8,148 nt of DNA, taken from the NCBI GenBank assembly GCA_937864255.1, contig CALMIT010000771.1, positions 1 through 8,148 on the forward strand. The letters run 5' to 3'. Every line of letters starts with the position of its first letter. Position 1 is the first letter of the stretch. The translations under genes and the position numbers were made by a program. Below, in pieces: positions 1 to 6,423 of the stretch. The notes under the pieces are model-generated. The model saw nothing but the letters and a program-made list of their open reading frames with translations, had not been told where the DNA came from and ran no database searches. Origin of the DNA: an uncultured Saprospiraceae bacterium. GTDB taxonomy: Bacteria > Bacteroidota > Bacteroidia > Chitinophagales > Saprospiraceae.

Positions 1-150
1 GGCTGCCGGCGCTACGTGATACGGTCGACGCCGGAGCTAACGCCTCAGCCCTGCCCGTGCTGGGCGGGGCCGGCCTGGTGGGGTTTGGGGCGGGGGGGGC
101 CACAAAAAAACGCCCCCCCCCCCTAAATTATTGCCCCCCCGTGGCTCCGC
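1..150. other. Low-quality or misassembled sequence at window edge (degraded rel 5' region)
   Basis: This stretch has long runs of C and G (for example 8 G around 91-98 and 13 C around 111-123) and a base composition unlike the rest of the window. Translated in the rel frame it gives glycine/alanine/proline-rich nonsense up to about residue 30, then switches abruptly to well-conserved Rel sequence. The frame is not broken. The residues at nt 123-164 (LNYCPPVAPRPRHK) fall without a gap where the family normally has a motif like LHNMRTLxSM....K. That pattern suggests true rel sequence overwritten by substitution errors towards G/C rather than an insertion. This is inference; a chimeric contig end is the alternative. 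Confidence 0.6.
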
Positions 151-1883
151 GCCCCCGCCACAAGCAACTCAAAATAGCAGCCGAAACGGAGTTCATTTAT
201 TCACCGCTTTCTCACCGTTTGGGGCTGTATGAAGTCAAAACCGAATTGCAGGATTTATGCTTTAAAATCAATGACCCGGAAACTTATCACGAGATAGAGC
301 AAAAACTACAGGAAAGCGAGAAGGAAAGAGAAATTTATATCAAAAAATTTATCAAACCTCTAAAAAAAGTATTGGATGAAATCGGCGTGCCTTACCGGAT
401 TTTTGGCCGGCCGAAATCCATTTATTCCATTTATAATAAAATTAAAAATAAGAATGTCTCCTTTGAAGAGATTTACGATCTCTTTGCTGTGCGGATTGTA
501 ATAGACGTGCCGCGACACCGCGAAAAAGCAGTTTGCTGGCAGGTATATTCGCTGGTGACCGATGTACACAAGCCTATTCCCGAGCGACTGAAAGACTGGG
601 TCACCACGCCAAAATCAAATGGTTACGAATCACTTCACACTTCGGTAGTCGGCCCCGAAGGGCGCTTTGTAGAAGTGCAAATTCGCTCTGAAAGGATGGA
701 TGAAATCGCCGAACGCGGTTTCGCCGCACACTGGAAATATAAAGGAGTGAACGTAAACAATCAGCCCGATGTGTATGAAAACTGGTTGGACAGCATTCGT
801 GAAATTTTGGAAAATCCAAATTCGGATGCGCTGGAATTTATAAGCGATTTTAAAACCAATCTTTTTCAGGAAGAAGTTTACGTTTATACGCCGAAAGGCG
901 ATCTGCGGGTTTTGCCGAAAGGCGCGACGGCGCTGGACTTTGCATTTAGCATTCACACGGATGTTGGTTATCATTGCCAGTCTATTAAGGTAAATAACCG
1001 GCTGGTGCCAATGGGCTACAAACTCGTCAGCGGCGACCAGGTGCAGGTAATGACCAATAAAAATCAAAAACCCAGCGAGGACTGGCTCAAATTGGTGGTG
1101 ACCGGAAAGGCACGCGCAAAAATCCGTGTGGCTTTAAAAGAAGAGCGGCGCAAATTTTCCGAATTCGGCCGCGAAGCCGTAGAACGCAAATTCAATCACT
1201 TAAAACTGGACTTTGAGAGCAGCGTAGAAAAAATTACCAAAACGCTCGACTATCCCTCTCATCTCGATTTTTATTTTGATATCGCCTCTGAAAAGGTAAA
1301 TCTGACCGATATACTCAAAAATTTCAGAATCGAAGATCACCGACTGGTAGAACTGGAACCGGAGCGTAAAGCCGACGAGTCGGCTAATCTGCAACCTCAG
1401 CCCGCGCCTTCCAAAAAGCCGGCATTACAGTCGAAAATTATTATCGAAGGACAACCCGGAGACCAGTATAATTATCAACTTGCTTCTTGCTGCAACCCGG
1501 TACAGGGCGATGACATTTTTGCTTTTCTTACCACAGGCTCGGGGGTCAAAATTCACCGCACCACCTGTCCAAATGCTATGCACCTGATAGCAAATTACGG
1601 CTACAGGGTCATGAAAGCCGAGAGGACGGCTACTACCTCAAGTTATTTCGTGGTGGATTTGCTCATCACGGGTATTGACGACGGTCCTGGTGTGATCGAG
1701 AAACTATCTCACGCTATTTCGACAGGCATGGGTATCAATATTCGCTCGTTCAGCATTTCCGGAGAGGAGGGCTATTTTGAAGGCAAGATCAGTCTCTTGG
1801 TCACTAATAAAGACCAGTTGAATGTAGCCATTCGCAATTTGCAAAAACTGGAAAATGTATCCACTGTACAGCGGGTCAATTAA
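3..1883 (+). CDS. rel: Rel/SpoT-type (p)ppGpp synthetase (bifunctional family), 5'-partial with corrupted 5' end
   Basis: Stringent-response enzyme that makes (p)ppGpp from ATP and GDP/GTP, and normally also hydrolyses it. The frame is open to the window edge. Residues below are counted from the GTG at 57. Reliable sequence starts near residue 33 (PRHKQLKIAAET). The synthetase domain is at ~115-230, with GRPKSIYSIYNKI, YDLFAVRIV, NGYESLHT and EVQIRS..MDEIAE. TGS follows at ~272-333, a helical linker at ~334-460, a zinc-finger-like segment with CC at 478-479, H500 and C504, and an ACT domain at ~528-606. RLKD (177-180, nt 585-596) fits the RxKD signature of bifunctional Rel/SpoT rather than the ExDD of synthetase-only RelA. 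The family is usually ~730-750 residues, so the HD hydrolase domain (~165 residues) lies outside the window or is lost. The GTG at 57 is not a credible start. Function is firm; the 5' boundary is unknown. Confidence 0.93.
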   Translation: MPALRDTVDAGANASALPVLGGAGLVGFGAGGATKKRPPPLNYCPPVAPRPRHKQLKIAAETEFIYSPLSHRLGLYEVKTELQDLCFKINDPETYHEIEQKLQESEKEREIYIKKFIKPLKKVLDEIGVPYRIFGRPKSIYSIYNKIKNKNVSFEEIYDLFAVRIVIDVPRHREKAVCWQVYSLVTDVHKPIPERLKDWVTTPKSNGYESLHTSVVGPEGRFVEVQIRSERMDEIAERGFAAHWKYKGVNVNNQPDVYENWLDSIREILENPNSDALEFISDFKTNLFQEEVYVYTPKGDLRVLPKGATALDFAFSIHTDVGYHCQSIKVNNRLVPMGYKLVSGDQVQVMTNKNQKPSEDWLKLVVTGKARAKIRVALKEERRKFSEFGREAVERKFNHLKLDFESSVEKITKTLDYPSHLDFYFDIASEKVNLTDILKNFRIEDHRLVELEPERKADESANLQPQPAPSKKPALQSKIIIEGQPGDQYNYQLASCCNPVQGDDIFAFLTTGSGVKIHRTTCPNAMHLIANYGYRVMKAERTATTSSYFVVDLLITGIDDGPGVIEKLSHAISTGMGINIRSFSISGEEGYFEGKISLLVTNKDQLNVAIRNLQKLENVSTVQRVN

Positions 1884-1892
1884 CCTGACAAC

Positions 1893-3059
1893 TCAAGGCT
1901 CGTAATAAATCCTGTAAATAGCGTCGGCAAAATCATCCGACACCAAGATGGAGCCGTCGGGTAAATGTTCCAAATCCACGGGCCGTCCCCAGGGAGTATC
2001 GCCCTCAAGCCAACCTTCTGCAAAAGGCTCATAACTTAAAGCCTTGTTATCCTGTCCTATTTTTACCATCATCACCCGGTAGCCTATCGGCTTGCTACGA
2101 TTCCAGGAACCGTGTTCTGCTATCAGAATTTGGTTTTTATACTCAGCAGGAAACTGGCTCCCCGTATAAAATTCCAAACCCAACGGCGCTACGTGCGGGC
2201 CAAGTTTTTGCGCAGGCGCGGTGAATTCATTACAACTTCTCTTAGTGCCATATTCCGGATCGGGCAAATCTCCCTGGTGACAGTATGGATAGCCGAAGTG
2301 CATTCCATCTTCGGGCGCAAAATTCAACTCACAGGCGGGCGAATCATCTCCCAGCCAATCCCGTCCGTTATCAGTAAACCAAAGTTGTCGGGTAAGTGGA
2401 TGCCAGGTAAACCCCACAGTATTTCTGATACCCCTCTGTACGATTTGCAAGCCGGAGCCATCCGTATTTATGCGGGTGATGGTACAAAAAATTTCATTTT
2501 CAGGTTCGCAAATATTGCAGGGCGCGCCCACGGGTATATACAATTTTCCGTCCGGACCAAAAGCAATGTATTTCCAGCCGTGGTGGGTTTCGGCAGGATA
2601 ATTTTCATAAATTATTTTCGGACGAGGCGGGTCAGACAAGCGAGTTTCTATGTTTTCAAATTTCAAAACCCGGCTTATTTCAGCCACGTACAAATCTCCG
2701 TCTTTGAAAGCCACGCCGTTGGGCATTCTTAATTTTTCTGCCAAAACATATTTGACGTCAGCATGAAAATCGCCGTTGGTATCGCGCAGCGCGTACACGC
2801 TGCCTTTGTCACGCGTACTCACGAAAAGCGTTCCGTCCGGCGAAAGGCAAAGTGAGCGCGCATTTTCAACATTCTCGGCAAACACGTCAATTTTGAAACC
2901 TTGCGGGAGGCGTATTTTCTCCAGCGGCAAATTTGTTTTTGCCCGAACGGTTTGGGTAGCAGGTTGCTCAGTCGTTTTTTGCGCAGTTTCCGTCTTGCAT
3001 TGCTGCATGGAAAACAACACAATAAAGGCTTTCAAAAAAATCCATCCTATCATTTTCAT
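1893..3059 (-). CDS. PQQ-dependent sugar dehydrogenase / sorbosone dehydrogenase family beta-propeller, probable lipoprotein
   Basis: 388-residue protein of the soluble glucose/sorbosone dehydrogenase (GSDH) propeller family, which oxidises sugars or related polyols with PQQ; the substrate cannot be told from sequence. It has a short hydrophobic N-terminal leader (residues ~4-19) followed by Cys21 in SMQQC, a loose lipobox, so it is probably an envelope lipoprotein. A Thr/Gln/Lys-rich linker follows to ~45, then the propeller. Family landmarks are LSPDGTLFVSTRDKG (~72-86), HHGWKYIAFGPDGKLY (159-174), GIRNTVGFTWHP (210-221), FTDNGRDWLGDD (228-239) and EHGSWNR (315-321). Six cysteines after the leader (181, 184, 192, 243, 260, 276) sit in loops and suggest disulphides, as expected outside the cytoplasm. 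The start at MKMIGW is chosen because it places the leader correctly; Met3 is also possible. It converges on rel with 9 bp between stops. Family is confident; actual PQQ use is inferred. Confidence 0.85.
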   Translation of the reverse strand: MKMIGWIFLKAFIVLFSMQQCKTETAQKTTEQPATQTVRAKTNLPLEKIRLPQGFKIDVFAENVENARSLCLSPDGTLFVSTRDKGSVYALRDTNGDFHADVKYVLAEKLRMPNGVAFKDGDLYVAEISRVLKFENIETRLSDPPRPKIIYENYPAETHHGWKYIAFGPDGKLYIPVGAPCNICEPENEIFCTITRINTDGSGLQIVQRGIRNTVGFTWHPLTRQLWFTDNGRDWLGDDSPACELNFAPEDGMHFGYPYCHQGDLPDPEYGTKRSCNEFTAPAQKLGPHVAPLGLEFYTGSQFPAEYKNQILIAEHGSWNRSKPIGYRVMMVKIGQDNKALSYEPFAEGWLEGDTPWGRPVDLEHLPDGSILVSDDFADAIYRIYYEP

Positions 3060-3089
3060 GGTTTGTCATTTTTATGAGACACATTTCTA

Positions 3090-3122
3090 CAAATGTAAAA
3101 AACCCAAACTAAAGAAATCAAA
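3090..3122 (-). promoter_or_regulatory. Bacteroidota-type promoter for the sugar dehydrogenase gene
   Basis: On the minus strand, TTTG (3122 to 3119) is followed after 21 bases by TACATTTG (3097 to 3090). This matches the -33 TTTG / -7 TAnnTTTG pattern known for the Bacteroidota primary sigma factor, at permitted spacing. Transcription would start a few bases after 3090, about 25-30 bases before the ATG at 3059. The TTTG box overlaps the last codon and stop of the upstream helix-hairpin-helix gene. No Shine-Dalgarno sequence is seen before the start codon, as is usual in this phylum. Such AT-rich motifs also occur by chance, so confidence is moderate. Confidence 0.45.
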
Positions 3123-4059
3123 AGTCAAGGTATGGCGCCAAACGACTCACTTCTTCTGTGGTGAAATAATCGGTTTTGAGCAAATCGGAGGCAGACTGAT
3201 AATTACCGTGATTGCTTCTGTAGTTGACAATGACATTTGCTTTTTTCCACGATATGTAAGGATGGGCGCTTAGTTCTTCGGGTGTGGCGGTGTTGATATT
3301 TATTTTTTTCAAAACAGGTGAAATGTTTAAAAATGGCTTTATTTTTTGAAAAACCGAGTCGGGCAATTTATACGTTTCGCCGATTTGATCAATACTTGCA
3401 AAACCGCCCAGTTTCTCTCTGTAGGCAGTGATTTTTTGTGCAAAATACGGCCCGATTCCACGCAATTGTTGCCAATCTTCCACCGTAGCCCGGTTCACAT
3501 CAATGTTCACTTCGCGGGTTTCTTTTGGCGGCTCGAAGGAAGGTTTTCCATCTAAAACCTCTTTGCTTTTTCTTTCGATAGAAATGTACGGCGCCAAGAT
3601 TTCATATTGCCGCTGCGAGAGTCCGTAAATCTTTGCGAGGTCTTCTTTTTTGTAAAAAACGCCGCCTTTTGAGCGGAAATTAATGAGCCGCTGCGCGATT
3701 TTAGGCGAAAGCCCGAGTGCGCGCAAATCGCTTTCGCCGGCTTTATTGGGGTCAAAAGAAAAGAGATTTTGTGTCGGAAAAGATTCTTCCTCAAATTCCG
3801 AGACCGGCGAATCAACATACCTTTCCGATGATTTTTCTTTTTTAAAATCGGAAAACCCGGATGGCTCTTCTTTCTGATTTTCAAATTGAAAATTTGCCCG
3901 CAACTTCTCGAAAGAAGCGAGGTCGGCGGTAGGAGACGACCAAATGAGCGAAAAAAATAGCGGCGAAATAAAAATCAAAAAAGCCAGCGTCAATAGTGCG
4001 AAAAAACCATTTCGCTCCGCACTTGTGAAATAGAAAAAGTCGGTCAACCAGTTTTTCAT
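3118..4059 (-). CDS. Membrane-anchored protein with three helix-hairpin-helix (ComEA-like) units
   Basis: 313-residue protein with one N-terminal membrane segment (~18-39), a charged, low-complexity linker (~45-98), and three tandem HhH units of about 60 residues at ~102-161, 184-246 and 252-313. Each unit opens with a FDPNKA / IDVNRAT / ININTAT motif and continues with a hairpin, an arginine-containing YR or FR stretch, and a closing APYI/KPFL/APYL helix. The middle unit has the classic hairpin LRGIGPYFAQKI; the third is degenerate (AHPYISWKKA in place of GIG). HhH motifs of this type bind DNA backbone non-specifically in ComEA competence proteins, but many Bacteroidota encode similar proteins of unproven role. 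Topology is probably N-in with the HhH domains in the periplasm. The gene is divergent from coaBC and lies 58 bp upstream of the sugar dehydrogenase gene. Architecture is sure; function is not. Confidence 0.85.
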   Translation of the reverse strand: MKNWLTDFFYFTSAERNGFFALLTLAFLIFISPLFFSLIWSSPTADLASFEKLRANFQFENQKEEPSGFSDFKKEKSSERYVDSPVSEFEEESFPTQNLFSFDPNKAGESDLRALGLSPKIAQRLINFRSKGGVFYKKEDLAKIYGLSQRQYEILAPYISIERKSKEVLDGKPSFEPPKETREVNIDVNRATVEDWQQLRGIGPYFAQKITAYREKLGGFASIDQIGETYKLPDSVFQKIKPFLNISPVLKKININTATPEELSAHPYISWKKANVIVNYRSNHGNYQSASDLLKTDYFTTEEVSRLAPYLDF

Positions 4060-4221
4060 GCTTTTTAGTTTTAAGTTTTCAGTGGCTTAAATTTACTGCA
4101 CGAACAGGAATTTTTTTCACTTGCCGCGCACTTTTTTCGGAGTAGGCGGACATAACTGTCTTTATAAAAATTAGGCGACAAACAAAAGCTGATTACTTTT
4201 GCAAAAACCATCTGCCACAAT
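4060..4221. promoter_or_regulatory. Divergent intergenic region between HhH gene and coaBC
   Basis: 162 bp of AT-rich sequence between two divergently oriented genes, so it should hold promoters for both. For coaBC, TACTTTTG at 4194-4201 matches the -7 consensus TAnnTTTG exactly and lies 20 bases before the ATG at 4222, implying a very short leader. No clean TTG/TTTG is found 17-23 bases upstream (only TTA near 4171). For the minus-strand HhH gene the best -7-like match is TAATTTTT (4173 to 4166), one base off, with no properly spaced -33 box. No stable hairpin, riboswitch or small ORF was recognised here. Confidence 0.4.
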
Positions 4222-5418
4222 ATGAAAGGCAAGAAAATTATACTGGCAATTTCGGGCAGCATTGCAGCTTACAAGGCTGCTTTTCTCACGCGGCTTTTTG
4301 TGAAAGCCGGCGCCGAAGTGCAGGTGTTGATGACGCCCGCGGCCACAAATTTTATCGCGCCACTCTCTCTTTCCGTCCTTTCAAAAAAAGAAGTTTATAC
4401 GGATGTGATTTCCGACAAAAGCTGGAACAACCACGTAGAACTCGGACTTTGGGCTGATGCCCTGGTCGTTGCGCCGGCGACGGCAAACACGCTCGCGAAA
4501 CTCGCTCACGGCATTTGCGACAATATTATCGCTGCCACTTATCTTTCAGCTAAATGCCCCGTTTTTGTAGCGCCTGCCATGGATTTGGATATGTGGAAAC
4601 ACCCGGCTACCATTGAAAATATTAACCGCCTCCGGGATTTTGGCAATCAGATTATTCCGGTCGGATTCGGTGAACTGGCAAGCGGACTGACCGGCGACGG
4701 AAGAATGGCCGAGCCGGAAGATATTTTTACTTTTTTGGAAAATTATTTTTCAAAATCGCAGCGCCTGCGCGGAAAAAAAATACTCGTAACAGCCGGCCCG
4801 ACTTACGAACCTATTGATCCCGTCCGATTTATCGGCAATCATTCTTCGGGGAAAATGGGGGTGGCCATAGCCGATTGTCTGGCAACACAGGGCGCCGAAG
4901 TGACCCTCGTACTCGGCCCTTCGAAAATCAATCCAGCGGAAAATTCTGTAAAAGTGATCCGGGTCAATACTGCCGAAGAAATGTACCGGGCAGCTGAGGA
5001 AGGTTTTCAGACCTGTGATGGCGCGATTTTGGCAGCTGCCGTTGCCGATTATCGGCCAAAAGAAATTGCCGTTCAAAAAATCAAAAAGAAATCCGAAGAT
5101 TTGGTTATTGCGTTGGAAAAAACGCCGGACATCGCGGCATCTTTGGGTGATTTGAAACGGAAAAACCAGTTTATCGTAGGATTTGCGCTGGAAACAAACG
5201 ACGAAGCCGCAAACGCAAAAGAAAAACTTGAAAAGAAAAATTTTGACTTTATCGTTTTGAACTCGCTGCAAAACGAAGGCGCGGGTTTTAATCACGACAC
5301 CAACAAAATTTCAATTTTTCATAAAAACAATAAGGCCAGGCATTTTGAGTTAAAAAGCAAACACGAGGTAGCGAAAGATATTGTGGAAGAAATCATTCGT
5401 ACATTTTATAAAAATTGA
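4222..5418 (+). CDS. coaBC: Bifunctional phosphopantothenoylcysteine decarboxylase / phosphopantothenate-cysteine ligase
   Basis: Cytoplasmic enzyme for two successive steps of coenzyme A synthesis: CoaB joins cysteine to 4'-phosphopantothenate with CTP, and CoaC, an FMN enzyme, decarboxylates the product to 4'-phosphopantetheine. At 398 residues it is normal full length. The CoaC half (~1-175) has the flavin-binding ISGSIAAYKA (10-19), catalytic His71 in NNHVELGLWAD, PATANT (85-90), PAMDLDMW (118-125) and GELASGLTGDGRM (150-162). The CoaB half (~184-396) has TAGPTYEPIDPVRFIGNHSSG (190-210), AAAVADYRP (271-279), KIKKK (286-290) and FIVGFALET (317-325). Two positions differ from the E. coli Dfp pattern: Asp121 where PAMN has Asn, and Ser154 where the substrate-clamp Cys sits. 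From memory both are common in Bacteroidota homologues, so the enzyme is probably active. It is followed 22 bp later by porD on the same strand. Confidence 0.96.
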   Translation: MKGKKIILAISGSIAAYKAAFLTRLFVKAGAEVQVLMTPAATNFIAPLSLSVLSKKEVYTDVISDKSWNNHVELGLWADALVVAPATANTLAKLAHGICDNIIAATYLSAKCPVFVAPAMDLDMWKHPATIENINRLRDFGNQIIPVGFGELASGLTGDGRMAEPEDIFTFLENYFSKSQRLRGKKILVTAGPTYEPIDPVRFIGNHSSGKMGVAIADCLATQGAEVTLVLGPSKINPAENSVKVIRVNTAEEMYRAAEEGFQTCDGAILAAAVADYRPKEIAVQKIKKKSEDLVIALEKTPDIAASLGDLKRKNQFIVGFALETNDEAANAKEKLEKKNFDFIVLNSLQNEGAGFNHDTNKISIFHKNNKARHFELKSKHEVAKDIVEEIIRTFYKN

Positions 5419-5440
5419 TACTGTCATATTTAGAAATCTT

Positions 5441-6343
5441 ATGAAACAATTTTTGCTTACATTTTTCATGATTCTGCTGAGTGTGCCTTTTTTCGCACAA
5501 GAGCTGAATGCCAAAATCACCATTAACACGCCCAAATTGCAGACTGCGGACCCCAAAGTTTTTGAAAGTCTGCGAACGGCCATGCAGGAATTTTTCAATA
5601 ATACGCGCTGGACGGAAGATATATACGAAATCACCGAGCGAATCAATATCAACATCAACATGACGATAACGGAGGAAAAATCGGCAACGGAATTTCGGGC
5701 AGATTTTTCTATTCAGGCTACTCGCCCGATTTACGGATCAGAGCAGGAAACAGTCATTTTTACACACCTTGACAACAATTTCTATTTTATCTACGAGCAA
5801 TTTCAGCCGCTTATTTATACACAAAATTCATACTCGGACAATCTTACTTCCCTGCTTTCCTTTTATGCGTATATCATCATCGGGCTGGATTATGATTCTT
5901 TCGCGCCTTACAGCGGCGAAAAATATTTTCAAACCGCTCAGGAAATCATGAGCAATGTACCCGAGGGAGTGAAAAGAAACTATGCCGGCTGGCGCTCCAT
6001 AGAAGGCAATCGAAACAGGTACTGGCTGGTGGAAAATTTGCTGACGCCACGGGTGCAGCCGATGCGCCAAGCCTGGTATGATTATCACCGGCTCGGGCTG
6101 GATAAAATGCACGAAGAGCCGGCAGTAGGCAGAGCTATTATGTTGCAATCGCTGGAAACTGTACAAAGTGTAGATAAAACTTACCCGAACTCAATGCTGA
6201 TACAGGTTTTTTCCAATTCGAAAGGACAGGAGTTGATTGATGTTTTTTCGCAGGGAACGCGGGAAGAAAAAACCCGGGTGGTGGATATTATGACTAAAAT
6301 AGATGCCGCGAATTCGCGTAAATTCAGCGTTTTGAGAAGTTGA
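5441..6343 (+). CDS. porD: PorD-like type IX secretion / gliding protein (DUF4835)
   Basis: 300-residue secreted protein. It has a signal peptide at 1-19 (hydrophobic core, cleavage likely after FFA before Gln20), so the mature protein starts QELNAKITIN. The region up to ~210 shows the family pattern: INTPKLQTADPKVFESL (28-44), FFNNTRWT (51-58), INININMTIT (68-77), RPIYGSEQ (95-102) and YYAY/GLDYDSF-like residues (142-153: YAYIIIGLDYDS). PorD is reported as needed for type IX secretion in Porphyromonas gingivalis, probably as an envelope-associated factor; its biochemical role is not known. I chose ATG 5441 over an in-frame ATG at 5381, because the earlier one overlaps coaBC and would place 20 polar residues before the signal peptide. 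Location directly after coaBC is a recurrent Bacteroidota arrangement. The recN gene often found next is absent; a terminator follows instead. Confidence 0.85.
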   Translation: MKQFLLTFFMILLSVPFFAQELNAKITINTPKLQTADPKVFESLRTAMQEFFNNTRWTEDIYEITERINININMTITEEKSATEFRADFSIQATRPIYGSEQETVIFTHLDNNFYFIYEQFQPLIYTQNSYSDNLTSLLSFYAYIIIGLDYDSFAPYSGEKYFQTAQEIMSNVPEGVKRNYAGWRSIEGNRNRYWLVENLLTPRVQPMRQAWYDYHRLGLDKMHEEPAVGRAIMLQSLETVQSVDKTYPNSMLIQVFSNSKGQELIDVFSQGTREEKTRVVDIMTKIDAANSRKFSVLRS

Positions 6344-6360
6344 TTTACTTTTTCAATCTC

Positions 6361-6408
6361 AAACAAAAGCGCCGCCGGAAATTAATTTCCGGCGGCGCTT
6401 TTGTTTTT
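6361..6408. terminator. Bidirectional intrinsic terminator (46-bp perfect palindrome)
   Basis: Positions 6361-6383 are the exact reverse complement of 6384-6406, with no mismatch and no separate spacer. The stem centre is AT-rich (so a small ATTAAT-type loop forms in RNA), the middle holds a strong G/C block (gcgccgccgg paired with ccggcggcgc), and both outer flanks are A- or T-rich. On the + strand the stem is followed by TTTTGTTTTT, and the minus strand reads almost the same. It lies 17 bp after the porD stop and 15 bp after the stop of the converging CHU_C gene, so it can end transcription from both sides. Confidence 0.88.
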
Positions 6409-6423
6409 AAAAAACCTGAGAAA

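Noticed and set aside
57..158. GTG at 57 as the true start of the rel gene
   Set aside because: The frame is open upstream, the encoded residues are low-complexity and unlike any Rel N terminus, and the family needs about 165 more residues including the HD domain.
630..1067. 145-codon open frame on the - strand opposite rel
   Set aside because: Antisense shadow of the conserved synthetase and TGS domains.
2112..2732. 206-codon open frame on the + strand opposite the sugar dehydrogenase
   Set aside because: Antisense shadow of a strongly supported gene; its translation shows no recognisable domain.
4750..5295. 181-codon open frame on the - strand opposite coaBC
   Set aside because: Antisense shadow; the + strand frame has all CoaB motifs and the minus product is unrecognisable.
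5381..5440. Upstream ATG at 5381 as the porD start
   Set aside because: It overlaps the 3' end of coaBC and would put 20 polar residues ahead of a clear signal peptide beginning MKQFLLTFF.
5644..5668. Short AAT/ATC repeat in porD that looks like a microsatellite
   Set aside because: It encodes the alternating INININ beta-strand typical of this family, so protein constraint explains it.
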